Below are positions 1 through 10,265 of a stretch of 64,000 nt of DNA, piece by piece. The DNA is from Opeltia flavorubescens. Lineage: Eukaryota > Ascomycota > Lecanoromycetes > Teloschistales > Teloschistaceae. A model generated the notes under the pieces. It did not search any database. It saw nothing but the letters and a program-made list of their open reading frames with translations, and had not been told where the DNA came from. The stretch lies in NCBI GenBank assembly GCA_000442125.1, contig KE546968.1, positions 1,267,932 to 1,331,931 on the forward strand, in the 5' to 3' direction. Every line of letters starts with the position of its first letter. The stretch's first letter is position 1. The position numbers and the translations under genes were made by a program.

Positions 1-1687
1 TTGGCGAGTACCCGGCCATTCGCTACTTCAGCCCCCGAAATCCGAGTCACGAGGCTAGCGTCCTGTGTTCACACCTCGCGCGTTTCGTGCAGACACAGCT
101 TGACCAATACGCCAAGTACAACAATGATTTTCCACCGCCGTCACCACGGCCTCGAGGGCTCCTTGTCATAGCGGATAGGTCCTTAGACCTGTTCGCTCCC
201 CTTTTGCATGAATTCACTTACCAGGCCATGGTGCACGATCTCCTTCCGTTAACAGAAGGCGATAAAATCTATTACAAGGCCGGAATTAGTCAAGTACAGC
301 CAAGCAAGGACCAGGAGATCGGCGAAAAGGATAAAATATGGGTTAAGTATCGTCATTTACATATGAAGGACCTGCTCGACGAACTTGTTAAGGACTTCAA
401 CACTTTCAAGGCACAAAATCCACAGTTCGCTGACAGGTAAGAGCAAAGATATCGTCACGAACAGACCTGAGATAACAGTATCTGATTGCATTGAACATGT
501 AGCGATACTCCTGCGACGATTAACAGTATCAAAGACATGCTGGCAGGACTTCCAAAGTTTCAAGAGGGTAAAGAAGCCTATTCCCTTCATCTCTCTATGA
601 CACAAGACGCCATGAACGTATTTCAGGAGACACGACTAGCAGATGTAGCTTCGGTGGAGCAGGTAGGTCATCAGTGCATCTCACTCGGTGGCCAAGTGAC
701 TGACGGACCTAGTCCCTGGCGACTGGGCTTGACGAGGACTACAAAAAACCTAAAAACATGGCCGATCAAGTTGTTCGCTTACTGGACGACGACGCGATCC
801 AGTTTCCGGATCGCCTTCGCTTGATAATTCAATACGTACTCTACCGTGATGGTCTCTTACAAACAGACATTCAGAAGCTTTTGATGCATGCACGGCTGCC
901 CGCGCAAGATTCGGAGGTTATTCATAATCTAGAGCTTCTTGGTGCCCATATAACACGACAACTGAAAGACTCTAGGCCAGCAGCTCCGTATCAATTTGGC
1001 AAGAAGGAAGCCCAAGCACAAAATGACGAATCTGGCCTTTCTAGGTTCGACCCGGCTCTCAAGGTGGTGCTAGAGGAACTCAGCCGTGGAACACTAGATC
1101 AGAATACATTCCCGTTCACCAAGCCTCACCTCGATGCAGCAGATAGTTTGATGGGTCACGACAATGTCTCTCAGGCATCATTACGAAGTGCGAAGCCAAC
1201 GTGGGCACGTACCCGACCCTCCACCTCCGAACCTAGACAGCGAATTCTTGTGTTTATGGCAGGTGGAGCGACGTATTCCGAATCTCGAGCATGCTATGAG
1301 GCTTCGAGCTCCTTGAACAAGGATATCTTTCTCGCCACCAGCCACATGTTGACACCGAGCTTGTATTTACGTCAAGTTGGCGATCTTAGCGTCGATAGGC
1401 GCCGGCTTGATCTCCCAGCCGATCGGCCTAAGCCCAGGGCGCCTGATCATCTCTTCGAGAAGGAGGTGCCAATACCTCCTCCGAAAGCGGCTGCACAAGC
1501 AGAATCTCAATTACAGCTTCCGCTTAATGGTATGCAGAATCTGCGAGTAAATGACAGTATTACTTCGTCCAGGCCAGCCAATGGCCAACTGCCCCAATCG
1601 TCATCAATTAATGCAAAGGTCTCAAAGGGCAAAGACAAAGAGGGAGAAAAGAAGAAAAAGCACCACTTCTTCGGTTCTAAAAAGTGA
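1..1687 (+). CDS. SEC1: Sec1/Munc18-family protein, 5' end outside window
   Basis: SM-family protein that binds syntaxin-type t-SNARE complexes and promotes vesicle fusion at the plasma membrane (family knowledge). Exons are <1..436, 527..662 and 713..1687, with introns of 90 and 50 nt and clean GT/AG ends. The visible part is 514 residues, so roughly the N-terminal quarter lies left of the window. Family motifs seen: LLVIADRSLDLFAPLLHEFT near residue 50, then KYRHLHMKDLLDEL, the segment LDEDYKKPKN just after the second intron, and ILVFMAGGATYSESRACYE near the C-terminal end of the fold. The last ~90 residues are Ser/Pro-rich and finish in a Lys tract before FFGSKK, a variable tail seen in fungal Sec1. 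Codon use matches the neighbours. It could in principle be another SM protein, but the domain order and tail fit Sec1 best. Confidence 0.9.
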
Positions 1688-2438
1688 TAAGTGCAAATCC
1701 TCATGTCGTTCTATGAATGATATGCTTATTATAGAAACCGAAATACAAGCCTGAGGTACGGCAAAAGGTCACAGTAATCCCCGGCAGATTCCTCTCCATT
1801 TCTGCGACCTAGGAATCGCTACCTATGCCGTTATCCTCTCCAAACTGTATTTATATAGGGCGCAAGATCATAGATTCAGGTTGGAATGCGGAGAATGTGC
1901 AAGAGCAAGTTGTATGAGTGTTGCGAGATGCCTAAAGCTGGATGCTCAGCCTCCTTCCACAACTTGGGCTGACTAAAACGACGGAGAGCCCAAAAAAGCA
2001 GTACAAACCGTCGTTCGGCCTGGGATCCCTCCCAGCAGAGAAAGCCTACGTGTAACTGGGCCCAAGAGCACAGCAAGCAAGATAATCTTCAAGAGCGTGA
2101 CAGCACCGGTGGGTGCACCACGTGAATATTCAAATCTTGCTGGTCACGATACCGAAAGTACCGAGGATTGACCTATCGAGTTCATTAGAACCTATTCGGA
2201 CGACCCGAAGTGACCAAGACAATGTAATCTATGACTGAAAGGATTGTTCTTGTTGTCTATTCAACTCACCTAAATTATGCTATGCCCGATTCTGTCGAGG
2301 GTGATAAGCATTCGTGCCTTCCTACAGCATCCTCAATCTTACGGATCGACACCGAATGCTCTTAAGAGTAGAGTAAAGCGAAGTCAATTAGGATACCATG
2401 GCTTTGATAGTGAAATAATGAGATGGTTTTCGCAAGCT
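1688..2438. other. intergenic, SEC1/G-patch convergent
   Basis: Tail-to-tail spacer of about 750 bp between SEC1 and the G-patch gene. It should hold both 3' UTRs. I see no coherent reading frame, tRNA or repeat in it. Confidence 0.5.
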
Positions 2439-3164
2439 TCATGCATACGGTCCAAGGTATTTCTCTACATCTTCATTCTGATAAAAGCTATTCCGAAGTC
2501 TGTGCCGCTCTTTTTGCGCCTCTGCTTCGCTCTTCCGGGTCTGCTTTGCGTCCAGCTTCTTCGGTGGCTGCTTAGTCACCTTACTTAGTGTCGATAGAGC
2601 AGGCAATCCCAATCCCAATGTATCGTTTTTAGGCCGTGCTTTAATAGGCATGCGGATCCCTGTACCTGTGGCTCCCAGGCCTCGCCTCGCATCCGGATCC
2701 CACCCGTATGAAGATAGATATCTGAGACCTTGACGATTCCGGTCTAGGTGGGATGGAGGATGAGAATGCTCGAGACAGGCTTGATGAGCCAAGGATTTAT
2801 CGTGGGAGTTATCGTGGGATTTAACACCTGCAAATTCTCCTCCGTTGTCGCCGGTAGCAATGGGTAATTTACAAATATCGCAGATGGCAGCGCTTTTAGG
2901 CTCCTCCAGTACCGAATCCTGCTTAGCCCAAAGGGTTTCTGTAAATTGCTTCTCGTTACTATCCTCCTTCGAGCGATTTTTGTTGAGGACAATGGCAAGA
3001 TAACGGTCTCCTGCTCGCCGGTTTGGAACTATTAATGTAGACTGTCGGTCAAGATCATTGCCAACAGATGATACGAATTTGATCTCCTTTCGTCTTATGC
3101 CCGCACTGAACACCCGTTGATCTTGTAGTGGAATATAGTATTCGTCGCCGTCCTCATCCGCCAT
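2439..3164 (-). CDS. GPANK1-like G-patch protein
   Basis: Single-exon protein of 241 residues. The start is the ATG at 3164; a GTG one codon upstream is not needed. In order: an acidic N-terminus (MADEDGDEYY); a zinc-finger-like segment with C95/C98 (CDICKLPI) followed by H127 and H133; and a G-patch at about 145-190 (GLRYLSSYGWDPDARRGLG then GLGLP). The C-terminus is basic and rich in Lys/Arg. The Cys-pair, His, G-patch order is that of animal GPANK1 (BAT4) and its uncharacterised fungal relatives. G-patches usually activate DEAH RNA helicases, so a nuclear RNA-related role is an inference. It shares a 221-bp divergent promoter with the dehydrogenase to its right. Confidence 0.8.
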   Translation of the reverse strand: MADEDGDEYYIPLQDQRVFSAGIRRKEIKFVSSVGNDLDRQSTLIVPNRRAGDRYLAIVLNKNRSKEDSNEKQFTETLWAKQDSVLEEPKSAAICDICKLPIATGDNGGEFAGVKSHDNSHDKSLAHQACLEHSHPPSHLDRNRQGLRYLSSYGWDPDARRGLGATGTGIRMPIKARPKNDTLGLGLPALSTLSKVTKQPPKKLDAKQTRKSEAEAQKERHRLRNSFYQNEDVEKYLGPYA

Positions 3165-3385
3165 CACACTTTTAGGTATCTATTATGGCAAAATAGGAAA
3201 ATTGATAATATTTGATGTGTGGGTGAATTTCTTTGGTATCGTGATTACCTAAGTGTCAAAATGTGAAAGGGCGAACGATGATTGGATGCAGCGAAACTCG
3301 GTCAACCTGCACACTCTGGTCACTCTCCCAAGATTTTCATGAACCGAGTCAACCTGTGTTGAACTACTCGGACTGATATTATCAA

Positions 3386-4664
3386 ATGCCGATTCCCATA
3401 CTGACAGAGGTTGCCAATAATGGCATATCCTCAATACCATATGTAGTACCAACGCTGAAGGTATTACCATGGCTGGCCCTGGTATATGTTCTGAAATGGT
3501 ATTTTAGCGGCGCTACTACTTCGGCGGAACGGTTGATGAAGTCTAAAGTTGTCATGGTCACAGTAAGAAGTCATCATCATCTTGTTTAGCGTAAAGCTGA
3601 AGAGTTGGAAGGGGGGTACCTCTGGCATTGGTGCAGCAGTGACCCAACAACTAGCCCTTCGCGGAGCTCAAATAATTCTTTTGACACAGCAACCCCCATC
3701 AGATCCATTCATTGTGGACTATATTGAAGACCTCCGTAGTCTTACTAATAACGAGTTGATCCATGCCGAACAAGTCGATTTGTCATCCTTGCATTCAATC
3801 CGGCTATTCGCAACCAAATGGGTGGATAATGCTCCCCCAAGAAGACTTGACATGGTCGTCCTGTGCGCCAACACCATGACGCCTAGATTTGGTAGAGCCG
3901 ATCTCACCCAGGACAACATTGAAAGCAATTGGGGCATCAATTACCTTGCCAATTTTCATCTACTAGGCATCCTGAGCCCGGCGCTCCGTGCTCAGCCTCC
4001 GGATAGGGACGTTAGGATCATTATGGGAACATGCTCCAGCTACATTGGCGGTGAGATTAATGCTCTAAAAGATACAAGGTCCCCACTACCGCTGAGGAAG
4101 GAGTACGGAACCAGCAAACTCGCATTAATGACTTTTGCCCAAGCGTATCAGAAGCATCTGGATACATACCAGCGCCCAGACAAACAAGTAAACAACGCAC
4201 GAGTCATCCTAGTTGATCCTGGTCTGACGAGGACCCCGGGCATGCGGCGATGGCTGAGTATGGGTTCACTGTGGGGTTTGCTGATTTACATGCTCACATG
4301 GCCTTTCTGGTGGCTTACGCTCAAGTCACCTTTAATGGGCGCTCAGAGTTTCCTATACGCTGCTATGGAAGCGGACTTGGGTAGAGGGTCTGGAGGCAGA
4401 TTTATCAAGGAGTGTAGGGAACGAGGTTTCTTGAGGAATGAGATCAGGGATGAGCAGGTAGCGAAGACCTTATGGGAATTTAGTGACAAGCAGATTGAGA
4501 CTTTAGAGAAGGAAGGTGCTGCGAGGCGAGCAAGGGAGAAGAGTGATGGGAAGGGTAATGAAAACAAAGGAGCATCCGGGGATGCAAAAGAGAAAGGAGA
4601 ATCCAAAGCACCAAGAAGCAATGGCGCAAAGGCAGCGGATTCCCGAAGAAGTCGGAAAGCTTGA
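3386..4664 (+). CDS. membrane-anchored short-chain dehydrogenase/reductase
   Basis: NAD(P)-dependent oxidoreductase of the retinol-dehydrogenase/Env9-like SDR group; substrate unknown. Exons 3386..3562 and 3612..4664 (49-nt intron, phase 0) give 409 residues. The N-terminus has one hydrophobic segment (about 25-42), after which the cofactor loop TGGTSGIG straddles the splice junction at residue 59. The catalytic Ser lies in GTCSSYIGG (about 200), and Tyr224 and Lys228 in YGTSK. A second hydrophobic stretch (LLIYMLTWPFWWLTL, about 280-295) could dip into a membrane, as in lipid-droplet or ER SDRs such as yeast Env9. The last ~55 residues are Lys/Gly/Ala-rich low complexity. The exact orthologue is unsure; the fold and catalytic residues are certain. 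Confidence 0.88.
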
Positions 4665-4997
4665 GTTCAGTGCATTGAAGAGATACCCAAGCGTTAAATG
4701 TGGTAATATAAATATTGCTCTCCATTAGAACTTGTAAATACAACCTCTTCATCATGTGCTGGATCCTGCATCATAGCCTCAAGAACAGATCGCTTCGTAG
4801 AAAATGTTTGCTTGATATCAGCTCTCTAGACCTAATAAGAACAATGCTAACGAGTTTCGGCAAGCTTGTGTGAGCAGACCACTGGCCTAGCAAGCTTGGC
4901 AGGCCATCGCATACCTTACTTTACCAAGAGCTTCCCCGATCTACTTCTCTCTGTAAGGATTCCAGAGTCCGATCCGAGTCTGATTAGTTCTTAAACG
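4665..4997. other. intergenic, SDR to UMP1
   Basis: About 330 bp holding the SDR 3' UTR and the UMP1 promoter. A GCAAGCTT word occurs twice (near 4860 and 4892). No PACE-like proteasome element (GGTGGCAAA) was seen on either strand. Confidence 0.4.
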
Positions 4998-5586
4998 ATG
5001 GTAAGCTTTATTTGTATATGTCGTACCAAAACACATCTAATACTTAATCCAGTCCCTCCGCATCGCCCCCCCATCCTCTCACCCAACGTCAACAACAAAC
5101 CTCTCCGCATCCTCCTCATCAAACCCCACCACGAAAGGCGCCCCTTCAGCGCCAGGTGTCCACGACACCCTCCGCTCCAGCTTGTCATCCTCTACCCCGA
5201 CTCAGACCACACCCACTTCATCACACCCTCTGGAAGCCCGCCTCGCGGCCTGGCAATCCACTCAAGATGAATTTAAGATGACAGCTTTACGTCGAAACTT
5301 CGGCATCGGAGAGCCCGTTCGACGGGGTATGGAACTGAAGATTGCAAGGGAAGGAGAATGGAGACCCATGGCATTGGGGGGAAGTGCAGGTGTCAGCGGA
5401 GATGTCTTGGCAGGAAAGGATACGGAGCTTACGTGGGAGGATGTTTTCAAAGGTATGATACAGATTTATTCGGGGAATTTGGAATTTGGAATGCCTCGGA
5501 AGACTGACTGCTGGACAGGTGACGAGACGAGGGAAAGTGTGGATTTCCACGCGGAGATGGAGAGGAAATTGAAGATGGATTGGTAG
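4998..5586 (+). CDS. UMP1: proteasome maturation factor Ump1
   Basis: Chaperone that enters half-proteasomes, holds back their joining until the beta subunits are in place, and becomes the first substrate of the new 20S particle (known for yeast Ump1 and human POMP). Exons are 4998..5000, 5053..5452 and 5519..5586, for 156 residues (yeast 148). The first exon is only the ATG: it is followed at once by GTAAGC, then a CTAAT branch site and AG at 5052. The spliced N-terminus reads MSLRIAPPSSHP, typical of fungal Ump1. The core is SHPLEARLAAW, then LRRNFGIGEPVRRGMELK and WRPMALGGS, and the end is DFHAEMERKLKMDW. Intron 2 is 66 nt, a multiple of three without a stop, so its retention would add 22 residues. 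Confidence 0.92.
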
Positions 5587-6084
5587 GATATCAGGCTTCA
5601 TCGCTATGAAGAGATGAAGAGCTTGCTGATGAGTTCCAATATCGGAGATAAGCATGGCGTTGTAAGAATTCAATTCATCTCATTTGGCACGCATGGAAAT
5701 GGGGCTAGAATTGAAAAAGGTTTTTTCATCACAAGTGCACCCGGCTCTGTACGTTAGGGGAAACACCTGTCCTGATTTTCCCTCGTGGTTATTTATGTCT
5801 ATCTGTAACTTCCTTGCATGCACCGGAAGTGACTGGTATGAGCTATGATCATTGTTCATCAAAATGAGTATTGGTGGCCTAACAAGAAGACGACGCACTG
5901 GGTATAGAGAAGCAAGAATGACCAAGCCTGATATTGTACAGCCAAAAACCTGTGGCTCCTATGCTATGTCTCCGAAACAAACCCCCAAGCGCCGTCCTCT
6001 TGCGCAAAAATCGCCTAAAATAGACATCGATACACACTGCATTGACTTAAGAAGCCAGATGTAGACTTGGGTGATGCATAAAGA
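5587..6084. other. intergenic, convergent 3' ends
   Basis: About 500 bp between the stops of UMP1 and the UBL3-like gene. I see nothing beyond UTR-like sequence. Confidence 0.4.
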
Positions 6085-7068
6085 TCATAATATAACACAA
6101 CGACAGCCAGCGCTGACTTCGTTCCCGTCACGATCTCTGCTGCCGGTCTTTGCCATTTTAGCATCCTCTTCATCAACAATTTCCTGAGGTTTGACAGTCA
6201 TATGGACAACGTGAGGTGTGAGGCCGGCGTCAAATCGACAATCTGGGTGATGAAATAATCAGCAAAGTCTGACGAAGTCTCCAAAAAGCGCTGGTTGTGA
6301 TACCATGCAATCTGCTCTTATCCTCCAATAATTTTCCAAAATATATCAAACGTATTGAACTCGGACTCGATGGTCGCAACTCCCAATCTATAGACTGATC
6401 ATTAGTGACCACAAGGTTTCGCTTCGTATAATACAGCCAAACAACCCACCATCTCGCCACTCTCGCCATATGAGCTCTTTCAGCGTGTATACGCTCATGT
6501 TAACTGGATTATTTCCATCGACATTCACGTTGCGCTTCTTCATATATCGTTCATCGATTTTGAAGGGATGCCTAGCGCCACTGATGAGTAGCAACGTGAT
6601 GAAAAGACTGAAGCCGCCAGAGTCTCCTTCCTGGGAGTGAGTTAAGGGCTTCTCCAGAGGAGGCCCGATGGCAGGACCGGTCCTTTCACGGGTCAATGGG
6701 TAGCTTACTGGGCCTGCAGGAGGTGCTGGGCCAGCATTGGCTGACAACCCGGCCAATGGCTCAGGAGGTGGCGTTGACATTGAAGTAATAACGGACGGAG
6801 ATTGTGTCTGCGAAGCTTCATGCTTGACAGGCTGTGACGCTCGTGTTTCTTGAATTGCCTCGGTAGATATCGGATCCAGCGGCCATTCCGACTTCTGAGG
6901 AAGGTCCGTGGACGGATGCTCGTCGATTTCCGTCATTTCAATAGAAGCACTAGGTCGCAAGTCATGTCGAGCCGAGGGACCTCTTTCAGTAGGAAGATTT
7001 GGATCTTGCCAGGCCTCATGGTGGACGTTCTCCTTCCCCGTTCCTTCCCCGCGATGTGGAGACCCCAT
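6085..7068 (-). CDS. UBL3/MUB-like membrane-anchored ubiquitin-fold protein
   Basis: Exons in coding order are 7068..6450, 6387..6304 and 6242..6085 (introns 62 and 61 nt), giving 286 residues. Residues 1-150 are Pro/Ser/Thr-rich and look disordered. A ubiquitin-like fold of the Rad60-SLD_2 type runs from about 152 (FSLFITLLLISGARHPFKID) through YTLKELIWREW, SIRLIYFGKLLEDKSRL and VVHMTVKPQE to 265. The chain ends GCRCVIL: CVIL is a CaaX box whose Leu favours geranylgeranylation, and the Cys two residues before it (C281) could be palmitoylated. Plant MUB and animal UBL3 proteins have this same layout; there they recruit E2 enzymes to the plasma membrane or sort cargo to vesicles. That role is inferred here. 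The long disordered N-terminal arm is extra compared with plant and animal members. Confidence 0.85.
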
Positions 7069-7721
7069 GGATCACGCTGCTTTTATTCGAGCCACAATCT
7101 GCGTACAAGATTCGCGCTCGATAGCTCGCGGAAACCTGGAAGTCTCTTTGACCTGAATGCACAACCGGAATGTGGACGAAGGAAGGGCGTGATGAATGTG
7201 GTTATTTCTGTGTCGTCAACCTCGTCGTAAACCATTCATCAGTGGCGGGGGCAAGATGTGAACATCAATGCTGAGACATCTCGGGTCAACCGAGTGTCGG
7301 ATGGATATATGGATGATAAATATATCTGGGCGCCTTGAAGCGATGGAAAGTGGTAGTTATCATGGCAGAAGGCAAGTGCAAGAGCAGGTATTAATCGAAT
7401 GAACAAAAAGGGCGCTGGCACTGTCGATCACCCGTTGACGACCTGACTTCCGATTCGATCATGATTATTGAAGAATGCCAAGAACCGTTGAATATTCCCT
7501 TTCCACTATTTCCAATCCTTATTGAGACAGCAGATGCCCTGATTATTGGCCTGGAGATCTCTTTAAGAGCACTCATAGTTCCAGAATTGGTGGCAGCGAT
7601 GCCAATGGAAAATATCAGTACCTTCATTCCTCACCGAGCTTTTTGAAATGTCATCCGCTGGACTTGACAATTACCAGCGGGATGAAACCTCGACAATTTG
7701 GCATTACACGTTGGGTTACGC
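7069..7721. other. intergenic, UBL3-like promoter and ERG8 3' end
   Basis: About 650 bp. It carries the promoter of the UBL3-like gene on the minus strand and the ERG8 3' UTR. No further gene or repeat was seen. Confidence 0.4.
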
Positions 7722-9275
7722 TCATCGCAACCAGTCCGCCAATATTGAGGGTTCCTCGATTCTCATTCCCTCCATTTCTTGCTTTACATCTAGTAGCCTG
7801 ACTTTCCCTATGACTGGCTTATCTTCGCTGCTATTCGCTGTGCTGTACGAATCAAGAAAAGCCTGAAGAGATGGTAACGCTCCGTCTTCGACCAGGAGTG
7901 CAATCGCGTCATAGCCTCCAGCACCAGGCACAACCCCTCCAACGACGCCACTGATCTGGCAACACGCATCGATCAGCCTAGTTTGTACCTGTGGTTCGAT
8001 CGGAACATTTGCCTTTTCTGACATTTCTCGCACGAGAGATCGTATAGTTAAGATGATATTCCTTAGATCTTTGAACTCGTGGGAATTCGCTTCAGGAGTT
8101 TGTACTATTCGATGAAGCTCCTTGGCGAGATCTTCGGTTCCTTTCTGTAAAGTCGCCCACAACAATGCTGCCTCAGCTGAGTTTTCCCTCCTCCACTCAA
8201 GCACTTTCTTCACCAAGCCGACCGTTTCTGACCCACAGTCGACATCACACATAAGTAATCTCAATCCAGCAGGTATTACAGCTGCGGTTTTGTCGATTTG
8301 CATGTCCCATTGGATAGACGGGTTTGAATCTTCGACAACGGCTTCTAGGCGCTTTAAGAAGTCAGGGGATCCTACATCACCGAGACCATCAATTACAGAC
8401 GGGGAGAAGCGCCGATATACGCAAGAGCCATAGACAGCAGCAGCAACATCAAATCCAGAACCGACTTTGCCTTGAGCGGCACAGTGGGCTGCTTGGGCAA
8501 GGTTGTGTAGTCGTGCCCTTCCGGCAGCCGAATCTAGAGCTATCTGGCTGTGATCGAGATAGTGGGAGAGGACGGCCGCAGTCAAAGAGGTGACCAACGC
8601 CGCCGAAGACCCAAGGCCGGTCTTGTGAGCTTCTGCTAGCGGGACATTGAAGTTGACAAATTTTGTTGGATTTGCACTCGCAGAATCAGGATGAGAGTAG
8701 TAGTCTGCGTCTGCGACAATCGTGATGGATGCAGAGCCAACCTTTACGTTGAACGTAGCAGAAATATATGAAAGTGCATAAGCCAGAGCTGTCTCGACGA
8801 AATTGTTCTGGGATTGCTGTGATGTGGAATTGCTAAGAGGTTTAGCAGAATTCCTCTATCAAACAATATAAAATCAAGACCAAAGTGCGCATAGAATCGC
8901 ATGCAAACACAATTTTCTTCCCTAATGTTCGACTTGATCAAGCATTCGCTGAGAGATTTCGCCAAGGCTAATAGAAAGGGATTGAGAAAAATGGAGAATT
9001 AGCAGTGCCTACCCTTTCAATTGTATGACCTGTATGCCACCCTGATCCTCTGTCTCCCGATACCCATATCTCCATTCAGCATCTAGAAATTGCGGTGAGC
9101 GCACGATGATTTCAGAGAGTAGGACACCAGGCGATGTTGGAAGCTGTTGCACGTGTACATGAATTCTGGCGTCAAGCCCGAACACCAAGCCGGTATGTTG
9201 TCTGTCCAATACCAGATATCCGCCCGCCAGCAGAACCTTTCCTGGCGCAGATACAGCCACTGTGTACTGGCCCAT
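7722..9275 (-). CDS. ERG8: phosphomevalonate kinase
   Basis: GHMP kinase that turns mevalonate 5-phosphate into the 5-diphosphate in the cytosolic mevalonate pathway to sterols and prenyl groups. Exons 9275..9013 and 8832..7722 give 457 residues, close to yeast Erg8 (451). N-terminal motif SAPGKVLLAGGYLVLD; ATP-binding loop EAHKTGLGSSAALVTSL (the GHMP GLGSSAA signature); KVGSGFDVAAAVYGSCVYRRF; and the C-terminal GHMP motif GVVPGAGGYDAIALLV. The single intron (8833..9012, 180 nt) is the longest in the window; its ends are GTAGGC and CTTAG. The joined reading QLKGGNSTSQQ then NNFVETALAYALSYI fits the family without a gap, so I do not think an exon is hidden inside it. Confidence 0.93.
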
Positions 9276-10265
9276 TCTATTCGAAGTAACAGGCGCAAAT
9301 GAACAGAAATCTGGACAGGAGCTGGATCGGATAAATTAAACTAATCTTTCACGATCGAGCACATTTGCAGTAGCATAAAGCAACCGCGTGGCAGCTATCA
9401 CACATGGTAGTTTATACAGCCGGTGTTACTCAAGAGCATATCTACATGCACAGTATAAATACGGCTTATCGTATGGTTTTCGGGGTTAGAGACGAGCTTT
9501 CAAGATGTACTCTATAAGTCAACGCACTAGAATCCGAGAACCAAAAGTCCAGGCTTCTCTCAAATGACGTTTCCTTTGAGTTCTTGACGTGAACCCGTAC
9601 CAGAGCAGTATTTCATACGTTGATCTTCGAGGTATCACTTGTGTCACGCCGTTGCATTATTTTATGTTATTTTATGAACATCTAGTGACTTTTGCGGATG
9701 ATGGCGGAAGGATTGTGTGCTGCCGCTTCCGAAGAGAATTTATCGGTCCGTTCTCAACCGAAAATGCTGCCAGCTTACGTTTAACGGCTCTCCCTTCGTC
9801 ACTCTCTAACCATACAGTCTAATTGCAGCTGGCATTCGATCGCCCTTTGAGGGGCGCAGCATTTCGGAAGCGGGTCTATTAACGTTCGTTGCACATAATA
9901 TCTGATCCTTCGTTTCCAGCCTTAATACTACAGCTTTCGCTGTCGACCCCATTCTTAGGCATCCATGTTTTGCCTGCCTCCATTTGATACTCAGTCCCAT
10001 TCTGTACTATAATAATCATACCTGTTCAAGGTCAAACACCTTCACTGGACATTGGCTCATGCAACCTGAGACAAGCACCTTGCTTTGAAAGCGTGTTCGT
10101 CTGACGGCTTCAAGGTCGTCAAATGAACCTGCATATTCTTGATCAATTCTCCGATAGTGAGCAATAGCTATTGTAGTGCCCTTTACCATTTATAAATTGC
10201 AAATAGCTAATACTTCCCCGAATTCAGTCCCGACACTCCCGATTGAGGAGCCGACATAGGACTAA
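9276..10265. other. divergent intergenic region ERG8/PPR gene
   Basis: About 990 bp between two starts facing away from each other, so it holds both promoters. I see no convincing reading frame, RNA gene or repeat. Confidence 0.4.
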
